Shown here: positions 7,456-14,166 of the stretch, piece by piece
Layout of the letters: the number at the start of each line of letters is the position of its first letter
How positions within the stretch are numbered: position 1 is the stretch's first letter
Assembly: GCA_051881435.1 (NCBI GenBank)
Contig: JBJEPW010000005.1
Coordinates: forward strand, 1-16,749
DNA length: 16,749 nt
Reading direction: 5' to 3'
Source of the DNA: Fimenecus sp051881435
GTDB taxonomy: Bacteria; Bacillota; Clostridia; Oscillospirales; Acutalibacteraceae
Notes under the pieces: generated by a model
The model's input: the letters and a program-made list of their open reading frames with translations, nothing else
Databases searched by the model: none
Told to the model about the DNA's origin: nothing
Translations under genes and position numbers: made by a program

Positions 7456-8610
7456 TTAGAGTTTAACATAATCATCATAATAAAGAGAACCTTCAGTGAT
7501 AGGATATTCCTCCCAATAACTATTATCGCCTATTATACGCATCACAACAGCTTTTCCGTTATTGTCTCTGCCCACAGTTATTTCGAATTTTTGATATTTA
7601 TCCTTACCAATATTTTTGGTAATGCAATATAATTGGCTATTGTCATATACACCTTTTTCTGTTATTTCATATTCGGAATTATTTAATACTCCTTTTGATT
7701 CCATTATTTGCAAAGTTTCATCAATAAGTTGTATCTTTTCCTCTTTGCTCAAACTGTTCGCCTCGATTTGCGTCGGAGCAATTAATTCTATTTCTGTACG
7801 AGCTATTTTATATCCGGCTCTTAAAAGGGTTTCGTCATCATCATATACATTAGCAGTAATTTTATAAGATTCACCGTCGACATATTCATCTTCCGAAAAA
7901 TAAACTCTGCAACCAATATCAATATTATTACCATTTGAATCCGTTTTATTGCTGTCTTTAAAAACTATTATGTCGCAGTTTCCTGACCAACGATCGTATT
8001 CCGCGTAACCAAATACATCCGACGCTCCGCTGAAATTTATCGGATACGGTAAATTTATTATTACTTTATTACCATAACCATATTGAATATACTTCTCAAT
8101 ATTCTCAAATATATCAATTTCCCGGGGTTCTTGCAATCCCTCAACTGTGTATGTGAGTTCTTCACTGTCGAGTTTTAATCCAAGTTCTTTTGCTGCTTCC
8201 GTAGAGCTAAATCCAAGTACTCTCAAAGGCTCACTAGCTTTAACCATTACTACTACACTATCCCCGTTTGAAAGATATCTGTTTTCTTCTTTCAAAAACA
8301 GTTCAAAACAGTCACTTGCAGTTTCAACGCCATCCAAAGCGTATCCGGCATTTACACCGTTTTTTTCAATTTGCTTTTTCTTGAAATCTGCAACCTTATC
8401 ATTTGAGACAACATCATCAAGAAAAGTATCTGCGTTTTCGATTGTGGCTTCGCCGTAACCATTAACTTTCGCAAATGATACTTTTATATTTGATTTAAAA
8501 TCTTTTGCTCCCTCACCGTCTTTCCCTTTGCCCAGAGAACAGGAGCAAAGAGTAAGCAGCGATATGACTACCATTGCAAGTGCCACGACTTTTTTTACTG
8601 TGTTTTTCAT
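7456..8610 (-). CDS. lipoprotein with an outside domain like that of the sigma factor
   Basis: A 384-aa exported lipoprotein. The N-terminus is basic (KNTVKK), then hydrophobic, ending LCSC, so Cys24 is the likely lipidated residue. The mature part is acidic and Tyr-rich. The stretch KVNGYG (48-53), LSNGD (113-117), YTVEGL (154-159), EIDIF (164-168) has the same order and spacing as in the outer domain of the sigma factor at 10506-12551. I cannot name the domain family. The ATG at 8610 has AAGGAG 7 nt upstream; a GTG at 8634 only adds residues that read through that site. It starts 27 nt after the membrane-protein stop, so the two form one operon under the XRE-like operator at 9273-9301. Its role is probably surface sensing or binding, by inference only. 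Confidence 0.8.
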   Translation of the reverse strand: MKNTVKKVVALAMVVISLLTLCSCSLGKGKDGEGAKDFKSNIKVSFAKVNGYGEATIENADTFLDDVVSNDKVADFKKKQIEKNGVNAGYALDGVETASDCFELFLKEENRYLSNGDSVVVMVKASEPLRVLGFSSTEAAKELGLKLDSEELTYTVEGLQEPREIDIFENIEKYIQYGYGNKVIINLPYPINFSGASDVFGYAEYDRWSGNCDIIVFKDSNKTDSNGNNIDIGCRVYFSEDEYVDGESYKITANVYDDDETLLRAGYKIARTEIELIAPTQIEANSLSKEEKIQLIDETLQIMESKGVLNNSEYEITEKGVYDNSQLYCITKNIGKDKYQKFEITVGRDNNGKAVVMRIIGDNSYWEEYPITEGSLYYDDYVKL

Positions 8611-8637
8611 GATAATTCTCCTTTTTATTTTCACTGA

Positions 8638-9126
8638 TTAACAATCAGCTTGTTCCGACTGCGAAGCATAGCGTATATACTCATCTGCTATTGCCGCTTC
8701 TTTTCTTGCCCTGTTCCACACGATACCGATTATTACCCACGGTACGAAAACGCTGAAAAGCAAGGCGAAAACTGCAAATAACGGTCCAATGAAAATGCTC
8801 ATGGGAAATGGTACAGCTACAAATCCCAAGAATAAAATTTTACCTAAAAGGGAAAGCACCATTTTCCCGCCTGCGATAATTGAGAACACCCAACACAACA
8901 GGATTGCCGCAAATGCTACAAGGAAAATAAATGTAACAATATTCCCAAGGAATTCCGGCATTTTGTGAACAAAGTCAGGAAATGCCAAATTGCCGCATAC
9001 GATTGCTGATGATACCGCGGATACAATAAACGGTATTTTTAATACGCGCTTGATTTTTTCCATTTTGGCTTTGTAATCCTCAGCCTGCTGAACATTGATA
9101 AATCCTTCGTCTTTTCTTTTTTTCAT
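8638..9126 (-). CDS. small four-helix membrane protein, unknown function
   Basis: A 162-aa protein with a charged cytosolic N-terminus (1-30), hydrophobic segments at about 31-50, 62-86, 88-108 and 109-137, and a charged C-terminal tail. I do not recognise a family. The ATG at 9126 has AAGGAG 7 nt upstream, and a run of about 20 bases around this start is identical to that around the downstream lipoprotein start, pointing to duplication of the translation-initiation region. It is the first gene of the membrane protein/lipoprotein operon. Its Shine-Dalgarno overlaps a 14-bp stem (see 9136-9207), so its translation is probably controlled. It could partner the lipoprotein in the membrane; that is inference. 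Confidence 0.7.
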   Translation of the reverse strand: MKKRKDEGFINVQQAEDYKAKMEKIKRVLKIPFIVSAVSSAIVCGNLAFPDFVHKMPEFLGNIVTFIFLVAFAAILLCWVFSIIAGGKMVLSLLGKILFLGFVAVPFPMSIFIGPLFAVFALLFSVFVPWVIIGIVWNRARKEAAIADEYIRYASQSEQADC

Positions 9127-9135
9127 GATAATTCT

Positions 9136-9207
9136 CCTTTTGTCTTTTTGACTTTTTTATTTTAAAGGTTGCCCTTTACTTAAAAGACAAGTTAAAAAGA
9201 CAAAAGG
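9136..9207 (-). promoter_or_regulatory. leader hairpin that hides the Shine-Dalgarno of the membrane-protein gene
   Basis: In the minus-strand RNA, CCTTTTGTCTTTTT (9207-9194) pairs perfectly with AAAAAGACAAAAGG (9149-9136). After one mismatch, ACTT/AAGT can extend the stem. The right arm supplies the first six bases of the AAAAGGAG ribosome binding site. The 44-nt loop holds a second hairpin, TAAAGG-GCAA-CCTTTA, with a GNRA-type tetraloop. Possible modes are an RNA thermometer, protein binding or a ligand switch; I match no known riboswitch class. Confidence 0.6.
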
Positions 9208-9272
9208 TTTTAATTTTTGGGAAATTTTTTTATTTTTTTAGGAAAATTTGTAAATTATTATATTTTAATTGA

Positions 9273-9301
9273 GTTATAGCCCGAATACGGGCAATTGTCA
9301 A
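9273..9301 (-). promoter_or_regulatory. promoter with internal operator, copy 1
   Basis: On the minus strand, TTGACA (9301-9296), a 17-base spacer and TATAAC (9278-9273). The spacer contains the perfect dyad GCCCG-AATA-CGGGC (9279-9292). The whole block matches the promoter at 14086-14114 almost base for base. It drives the membrane protein and lipoprotein genes with a leader of about 140 nt. An operator between -35 and -10 implies repression, most simply by the XRE-type protein encoded at 14167-14379. Confidence 0.72.
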
Positions 9302-9311
9302 TGCAAAAAAA

Positions 9312-9341
9312 ACAAACCGCTTCGTGAATAAAGCGGTTTGT
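9312..9341 (-). terminator. intrinsic terminator after the 276-aa lipoprotein gene
   Basis: An 11-bp perfect stem (ACAAACCGCTT at 9312-9322, partner 9331-9341) has an 8-nt loop. On the minus strand it is followed by a run of T, a classic intrinsic terminator. The hairpin, loop included, recurs exactly at 10434-10463. Confidence 0.9.
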
Positions 9342-9396
9342 AAAACTAACTGAACATAATCTTTTACTTAAAATAAAATGTTTCTAAATATTCTAA

Positions 9397-10227
9397 TCAT
9401 AGCATATCGCTTTTTATATATGAACCTATCTTTTCCACGCTGAAATCAATAACATCAAATCCAAATATGCTATTCTCATTCAGCTTGAATGTTATTGTTT
9501 GCTTGTATTCTTCATATTTCCAATTCCCCATATCGTCTGCAATTCCTACACATCTATCAACATGATATTCAACGATATAATTCTCGTTATCATCTGTCAA
9601 AGCTATCGTCTGAAATTGAAGATCCGACTCGGTGGGTTTCATACCATAGTCATTTGACCTTATCATAGGCTGTTCTTGAAGATACTCTAAAAGCAAGTCA
9701 TAGCTTTCGGAAGCCGGTACATCGTAAGCCGAATCCTTATTCACGCCGAACAAACAAGAATAAATTTTTTTAAAAGTATCAAAATCCGGCACATAAGAAT
9801 CTATTTCGTTGTTATTATCATCCCAAAATAACATCTTCACTTTTTCAGGTGGGATTTGTTCGTTTTCATGAAACTCTTCGCCTTTATATATACCGAAATT
9901 ATTAAGATAACTATATACCCAATAAACATAAAACCAGCTATTATCCGGTAATCCTTTTATACCATAATAAGCAATCGAAATAGAATTTCCAGCACCGTAT
10001 CCAATCACATCAGAATTTAGCACCGCTGTAACAGCACGCAACATATCACTGTCTATACCCAATTCCTCTACCGTTTCAACTAAAATAATATCTGTATTTA
10101 AACCGGCATCGGTGTTTGCTGCATCATCACAGATATTTTTATCCTTGTTTGAGTTGCAGGCGCAAAGAGAAATCAATGATGCTACCGATAATAGAAGTGC
10201 TATTGTTTTTTTTACAATGTTTTTCAT
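9397..10227 (-). CDS. lipoprotein of unknown function
   Basis: A 276-aa exported lipoprotein with a basic N-terminus (KNIVKK), a hydrophobic core and LCAC, so Cys24 is the probable lipid attachment site. The signal peptide is laid out like that of the 384-aa lipoprotein, with the key Cys at the same position. The mature part is acidic and rich in Tyr, Asn and Asp; I recognise no domain. The ATG at 10227 has GAGGAG 7 nt upstream; an ATG at 10242 would overlap that site. A strong terminator follows. A TATAAT box lies at 10281-10276 with only a weak -35, so the promoter is uncertain. It is transcribed separately between the sigma factor gene and the membrane protein operon. Confidence 0.75.
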   Translation of the reverse strand: MKNIVKKTIALLLSVASLISLCACNSNKDKNICDDAANTDAGLNTDIILVETVEELGIDSDMLRAVTAVLNSDVIGYGAGNSISIAYYGIKGLPDNSWFYVYWVYSYLNNFGIYKGEEFHENEQIPPEKVKMLFWDDNNNEIDSYVPDFDTFKKIYSCLFGVNKDSAYDVPASESYDLLLEYLQEQPMIRSNDYGMKPTESDLQFQTIALTDDNENYIVEYHVDRCVGIADDMGNWKYEEYKQTITFKLNENSIFGFDVIDFSVEKIGSYIKSDML

Positions 10228-10430
10228 AACTACTCTCCTCATTATTCCGCCTATTCAGACGATATAAAATGAAACATTATACATTTTGGTGAATAATCTA
10301 ATGAAATCAAAAAGTATTCCATTGTATGAAATGTTATCTGACAGCCTTGGGAAGTTTTTACAAACATGAAATCTTCGACTGCAAAAGTATCTTTATTTTT
10401 GCTACCTTTTACGGAAAGAAGTCAATGCAG

Positions 10431-10466
10431 GAAACAAACCGCTTCGTGAATAAAGCGGTTTGTTTC
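10431..10466 (-). terminator. terminator-like hairpin after the sigma factor gene
   Basis: A perfect 14-bp stem (10431-10444 with 10453-10466) has the same 8-nt loop as the 9312-9341 terminator. It lies 39 nt past the sigma gene stop. On the minus strand no separate U-run follows, only GTTTC inside the stem, so it may terminate less well. Confidence 0.7.
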
Positions 10467-10505
10467 TCATATCAGCGTAACATTAAGAAAATACTGCTTT
10501 TAGGA

Positions 10506-12551
10506 TTATTTTTCAATGTCCTTAAAAACATCAACCCATGAATATGTCCTTTTAGATCTCATCCAATCTTCCTCTGAATCAAATGCTGTACCGTACATGA
10601 ATTCTTCATAAAGATCGGGCGTAGCATTGTTAACATCCAACACATTTCCGTTTTGATCCATGACAAGATTGTAATACTCATAACTGTAATACGCATTGGT
10701 TTCCTTGCTCTTGTAAATAAACGCAAGATAACTTGAACCGCCTTCATCATAAGTCAGAACAGCTTTGCAGTATTCAAGAGCACCCGGAAAATCCGCCTGT
10801 GCTTTTCTGTCTGCTTTATCCTTTAAGATATTAAAGCTTTCATCGGAAATGTTTGTATCTTTCATAAATGAATAGATTGTATCAACATTCAGTTCTTTTT
10901 CTTTTTCTGCAAAAACTATACCGTATTCAATAAATTCATCAGTTTCTATGCCTAATCTGACACTTACAGGGTCGCCGGGAATGTAGTTTCCGCCACTGGG
11001 AGAATCAAAGAGTATGGAAAAACTTCTTTCTTCTTTTTCTACGTTTTCATTTGTGAATTCAATTGTGTATTTTACATAATTATATTCAATATCACCATTG
11101 CGTGTTATTTTGCAGGAATTGAAATCCAAAACACCGTTATTGTCATTAAATTCAATCATCAACGGATACTCATTCGAAATAAACAAAGTGCTGTACGCTT
11201 TGATTCCGACTGACGATATTGTTGAGAAAAGGTCTATTTTTTCAACCGCTTTAAGTCCCTCAACGGTGCAGGTTACGTTATAGCTTTCCTCACCTTTTAA
11301 TTCTTTGCTGACGCCCTCCATGCCGTTAATTCTGTCATAGTCTATTGTAATTTCAAGCTCAATTTGGTCGCCGTTTGAAAGATTACCGTCGTTTTTCATA
11401 TCGGGCTTTATTTCAATATAATCCGCTATGCTCTTATCTTTGCGTTTGCAGTACCTTTTATATTCGTCTATTGTTTTACCGCAAAGGGCTTTTTCAAGTT
11501 CTTCAACATTTATTAAATCTTTTTCTGTATTCAATTTACCGTATCCGTCGTATCCCTCACAATAAACTGTTTTGGGGAGATAATCTTCTGCTTTTACGGT
11601 TTTTTGAGCATTTATTGCCGCAACTGTACCTGTAACAGCGCCCGTAATAGCCAAGGCGGCGGCCGCCACTCCCGCGCCGATTTTTAATCCCAAACGTTTT
11701 CCTGATTTCAACAGACCTTTTTTGCCCGAAGCCTTTGCGGCGCTTTTTGCAGTCTCTGCGGCTGCTGTTGCCGTTGCCGTTTTTACTGCGCCTGCCGCAC
11801 CGCTTGCGGCATCACCTGCCGTCTGTGCAATATTTGAAAATGCAGGGGACGCCGATTTTGCCGCAGTAACGACCTTTTGTGCGACCGCAGGATTGGCCTT
11901 AACGCCCGTCCCCTCTGCAAACAGCCAACGAATAAAGGGTATAAGCGCAAAGCCTGTGATGCTGAATACAGAAATGCCTTTTTTCTTGATTTCCTCCGCC
12001 TCACCTGTAAGCTTCTTTTTAGCATAGTGAAGGCGGCTCTTTACGGTATTTTCCGAAACGCCGAGAATTTCTGCCGCTTCGGCAATTGATAAGCCTTGAA
12101 CCCAGCACATAAGTACACATGTTTTCTGTTCTTCGGGAAGCTTGTCCACCATTTCATAAAACAGCGCTTTAACTTCGTTTGTCATAACGGCGTTGTCGGG
12201 CTGATATTCCTCACGCTCGTCAACAACATCAAATTCTTCAATATTCCCCTCATCGTCCACCTTTGCTTTTTGTGAAAACAAATCGGGATTTTTCTTTACA
12301 AGATAGTTTTTACAGTTGTTTGCTACTATTCTGTTAAACCAATGCTGAAATTTTTCCTCATCCTCCAAGGTATCCAGCTTTGTGAACGCACTCACATAGG
12401 AATCCTGCAGCATATCGTCCACAATATCTTTGTTTTTAACCAACTGCATTGCAACTCCGAAAGCTATGGGATAAGTTGCATTATACAACTCTGTCCAGGC
12501 ACCCGAGTCGCCGCTTTTTGCTTTTTGAACCAATTCGGCCGTAATTCTCAT
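10506..12551 (-). CDS. ECF-type sigma factor fused to a transmembrane segment and outer domain
   Basis: A 681-aa protein. Sigma region 2 (about 7-85) has DDMLQDSYVSAFTKL and FQHWFNRIVANNC. Region 4 (about 125-182) has LPEEQ, GLSIAEAAEILGVSENTV and KSRLHYAKKKL. Next come a hydrophobic stretch (191-212), an Ala-rich linker (about 220-275), a transmembrane helix (about 289-313) and an outer domain of about 365 residues. That outer domain has GYDGYG, LSNGD (391-395), TVEGL (429-433) and IDLF, in the same order as the 384-aa lipoprotein. It probably directs RNA polymerase to target promoters in response to an outside signal, with the fusion replacing a separate anti-sigma factor; that is inference. 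I chose ATG 12551 (GAGGTG about 6 nt upstream) over GTG 12560, which lies inside the binding site. It has its own promoter and a leader hairpin. No separate anti-sigma gene is nearby. Confidence 0.88.
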   Translation of the reverse strand: MRITAELVQKAKSGDSGAWTELYNATYPIAFGVAMQLVKNKDIVDDMLQDSYVSAFTKLDTLEDEEKFQHWFNRIVANNCKNYLVKKNPDLFSQKAKVDDEGNIEEFDVVDEREEYQPDNAVMTNEVKALFYEMVDKLPEEQKTCVLMCWVQGLSIAEAAEILGVSENTVKSRLHYAKKKLTGEAEEIKKKGISVFSITGFALIPFIRWLFAEGTGVKANPAVAQKVVTAAKSASPAFSNIAQTAGDAASGAAGAVKTATATAAAETAKSAAKASGKKGLLKSGKRLGLKIGAGVAAAALAITGAVTGTVAAINAQKTVKAEDYLPKTVYCEGYDGYGKLNTEKDLINVEELEKALCGKTIDEYKRYCKRKDKSIADYIEIKPDMKNDGNLSNGDQIELEITIDYDRINGMEGVSKELKGEESYNVTCTVEGLKAVEKIDLFSTISSVGIKAYSTLFISNEYPLMIEFNDNNGVLDFNSCKITRNGDIEYNYVKYTIEFTNENVEKEERSFSILFDSPSGGNYIPGDPVSVRLGIETDEFIEYGIVFAEKEKELNVDTIYSFMKDTNISDESFNILKDKADRKAQADFPGALEYCKAVLTYDEGGSSYLAFIYKSKETNAYYSYEYYNLVMDQNGNVLDVNNATPDLYEEFMYGTAFDSEEDWMRSKRTYSWVDVFKDIEK

Positions 12552-12590
12552 TTTTCGCACCTCAAACTTTTAATTATTAACCGCCATAAT

Positions 12591-12622
12591 CCCGAAGCGC
12601 CCCTTTAAAAGGAGCGTTCGGG
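12591..12622. promoter_or_regulatory. GC-rich hairpin in the sigma factor leader
   Basis: CCCGAA (12591-12596) pairs with TTCGGG (12617-12622), continuing through CGC/GCG and CC/GG with one bulge and one mismatch. It lies in the predicted 5' leader, 40 nt before the start codon. It has no U-tract in either direction, so it may be a regulatory or stabilising structure, or the end of the upstream transcript. Confidence 0.5.
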
Positions 12623-12652
12623 AAAATATAGGAAAAGAAATATGCTAATTCA

Positions 12653-12681
12653 ATCATATTGAAATTCGCATAAAATGTCAA
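12653..12681 (-). promoter_or_regulatory. sigma-A promoter of the sigma factor gene
   Basis: On the minus strand, TTGACA (12681-12676), a 17-base spacer and TATGAT (12658-12653). The -35 box begins right after the stop codon of the upstream secreted-protein gene (12682). The predicted transcript starts near 12646, with a leader of about 95 nt. It lacks the GCCCG operator. Confidence 0.72.
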
Positions 12682-13767
12682 CTATTTCTTCTTCTTTGCA
12701 ATAAATGCGATTGTAAACAGGGAAACTATGGAAAGTGCCGCCATTCCCCCTATTGCCTGCGCGCCAGATGAAGTATTGGGGATTGATACATTGTTGTTTG
12801 TGTTTGCGGCTGCCACCTCAAATTGAGTGCTTACCTCACCGTCGGTATAAACGAAGGTAATTTCGTGACTGCCGGCAGAAAGCGTTTTCAGATAATCCGC
12901 TTTTAGCTCCACGATTGTACTGCCTTCTTTTACGGTATAATTCTTGGCATCAACTATTGTTCCGTCAACCTTAATGCCTGCAAAGTTATTGAAATCTCCG
13001 TCGCACTTAATTTCAAGTCCCTTGTCGGAATTTGATTTCCACTCTGCGTTTGCACCGCTTACAATTGAATATTCGGGAGTCTTCTCTTCCTCATTCACAA
13101 AGAGAGTTTCAATATCAATTCTCTCAAAGGATTTGGGAATAAGGTCGTAATCAACGGCACCGTATTCATCATAATTTTCGCAGTAGCTTGAATATGATGA
13201 AAGATGATTGCCCATTACGAAAACAAGCACTGCATCAGGCGGTAACTCTTCAACTGTCGCACCGTCCCAGCCATCGTCCGGGTCACTTTCCTGTTCTACG
13301 GTTTGTCTGCCGTTATCATAGTATTCTATGACATATTCCAAAGTTTCCTTGGTGCTTCCGTCATTTTCCGTCATTTGCATATATCCGGTATCTTCATAAA
13401 TCTCGTCTCCGCCGCCGCCTTCAATTTCATCGTAATAAATTTTAAGCGTTTCTGTGTGCTGATTAAAGGTGATTCTTCCCGTTTCTGCAATAAACGAAAC
13501 ATAGTATGTAGGAACTTCCTTGTATTCATCTGTGAAGGGAATATTCCTCTTTACCATTGAAAAACCGACTTGTGCAGTTGCATTTTCAAGCGTATATGTT
13601 TCCTCCCTGCCGGGAAGATGAATTGTGCAATTCTCCACATATTCATAGGTATAGTCGGCTGTTGGTAAAGTTGCTTTTTTTCTTTCTGTTGTTCCTGCGG
13701 CAAAAGATGTTGTTGCCATTGCAAGACACATAGCACCCGCAAGTAATGCTGTAATTTTTGTTTTCAT
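12682..13767 (-). CDS. secreted surface protein with X2-like domain and IPNTS anchor
   Basis: A 361-aa exported protein. A signal peptide (about 1-24, ending SFAA) is followed by an acidic region rich in Tyr, Glu and Asp (about 30-230). Next is an Ig-like domain (about 245-320) with KVDGTIVDAKNYTVKEGST and LSAGSHEITFVYTDG, resembling the X2/CBM_X2-type modules of Firmicutes surface proteins. The C-terminus has IPNTS (329-333), a hydrophobic helix (336-357) and KKKK, laid out like an LPXTG wall-sorting signal. The motif is non-standard, so membrane anchoring without sortase cleavage is possible. GGAGG lies 6 nt before the ATG. It follows the 40-aa ORF by about 100 nt and probably shares its operator-controlled promoter. 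The ligand is unknown. Confidence 0.8.
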   Translation of the reverse strand: MKTKITALLAGAMCLAMATTSFAAGTTERKKATLPTADYTYEYVENCTIHLPGREETYTLENATAQVGFSMVKRNIPFTDEYKEVPTYYVSFIAETGRITFNQHTETLKIYYDEIEGGGGDEIYEDTGYMQMTENDGSTKETLEYVIEYYDNGRQTVEQESDPDDGWDGATVEELPPDAVLVFVMGNHLSSYSSYCENYDEYGAVDYDLIPKSFERIDIETLFVNEEEKTPEYSIVSGANAEWKSNSDKGLEIKCDGDFNNFAGIKVDGTIVDAKNYTVKEGSTIVELKADYLKTLSAGSHEITFVYTDGEVSTQFEVAAANTNNNVSIPNTSSGAQAIGGMAALSIVSLFTIAFIAKKKK

Positions 13768-13786
13768 ATTTTTCCTCCGTTAATGT

Positions 13787-13829
13787 TTCTCCCGCCGTGC
13801 CCTCAATCATGAGAGCACTTTGGGGAGAA
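13787..13829 (-). promoter_or_regulatory. stable hairpin between the 40-aa ORF and the surface protein
   Basis: TTCTCCC (13787-13793) pairs with GGGAGAA (13823-13829). Inside are GTGC/GCAC and CTC/GAG around a 6-nt loop. An alternative longer pairing joins 13791-13799 to 13850-13859. The structure ends about 19 nt before the surface-protein start, clear of its ribosome binding site. It may set relative expression of the two genes or protect the mRNA. Confidence 0.45.
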
Positions 13830-13867
13830 TTATCGAGCCGAGCCGTTTTCACGGCAGGGTTCACAAA

Positions 13868-13990
13868 TTATTTGCCGATACCGTCCATAACAGTTTTAAG
13901 CTTCTTTAAAAGCTCCTCTGAATTTCCGTATTCACGGGCGATATCCATGGTGATTTGAATAAGTATTTCTTTTAATTCATTATCATTCAC
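13868..13990 (-). CDS. small 40-aa protein, unknown function
   Basis: GTG at 13990 with GGGGAG 7 nt upstream opens a 40-residue frame ending at the TAA at 13868-13870. The peptide has no membrane segment and is a mixed-charge amphipathic helix-like sequence (NELKEILIQI, then SEELLKKLKTVMDGIGK). It is the first gene after the operator-controlled promoter at 14086-14114, about 89 nt from the predicted start, and precedes the surface-protein gene by 100 nt. I recognise no family. The strong ribosome binding site and promoter position support a real gene; a partner of the XRE regulator or of the membrane system is possible but untested. Confidence 0.6.
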   Translation of the reverse strand: MNDNELKEILIQITMDIAREYGNSEELLKKLKTVMDGIGK

Positions 13991-14013
13991 CGCATCACTC
14001 CCCGATAAAACTG

Positions 14014-14042
14014 CAGGCATATTTTATATTGCCTGTTTTTTT
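14014..14042 (+). terminator. plus-strand terminator upstream of the XRE gene
   Basis: CAGGCA pairs with TGCCTG (14014-14035, three more pairs after a bulge) and is followed on the plus strand by seven T (14036-14042). It faces the XRE gene, about 66 nt before that gene's -35 box, and no plus-strand gene lies upstream. It may block antisense read-through. On the minus strand the same dyad lies in the leader of the 40-aa ORF. Confidence 0.6.
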
Positions 14043-14085
14043 AGTCCAAAAGTTTCACCGCATTTTTCATTTTATCCATAAATTC

Positions 14086-14114
14086 ATTGTAGCCCGAATA
14101 TGGGCAATTGTCAA
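14086..14114 (-). promoter_or_regulatory. promoter with internal operator, copy 2
   Basis: On the minus strand, TTGACA (14114-14109), a 17-base spacer and TACAAT (14091-14086). The spacer holds GCCCG-AATA-TGGGC (14092-14105), 13/14 identical to the operator at 9279-9292. It should drive the 40-aa ORF and the surface protein. The -35 overlaps that of the divergent XRE promoter, a typical arrangement for a regulator controlling itself and its neighbour. Confidence 0.75.
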
Positions 14115-14136
14115 TATACGGACACATTTATACAAT
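14108..14136 (+). promoter_or_regulatory. promoter of the XRE regulator
   Basis: TTGTCA (14108-14113), a 17-base spacer and TACAAT (14131-14136), with the ATG 30 nt further on. The operator dyad (14092-14105) is immediately upstream of the -35, so binding there could affect both divergent promoters. Confidence 0.6.
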
Positions 14137-14166
14137 TTATTTGACAAAACTAAATAAGGTGGTTTT

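Noticed and set aside
10326..10541. Plus-strand 71-aa frame between the lipoprotein and sigma genes
   Set aside because: It runs through the 10431-10466 terminator and into the sigma gene end, has no ribosome binding site and no family resemblance.
13787..13859. Possible riboswitch before the surface-protein gene
   Set aside because: The pairing is real, but I could not match the conserved loops of c-di-GMP, fluoride, preQ1 or cobalamin classes; kept only as a hairpin.
13643..13864. Minus-strand 73-aa frame overlapping the surface-protein start
   Set aside because: It overlaps the well-supported surface-protein signal peptide in another frame and covers the intergenic hairpin; no good start.
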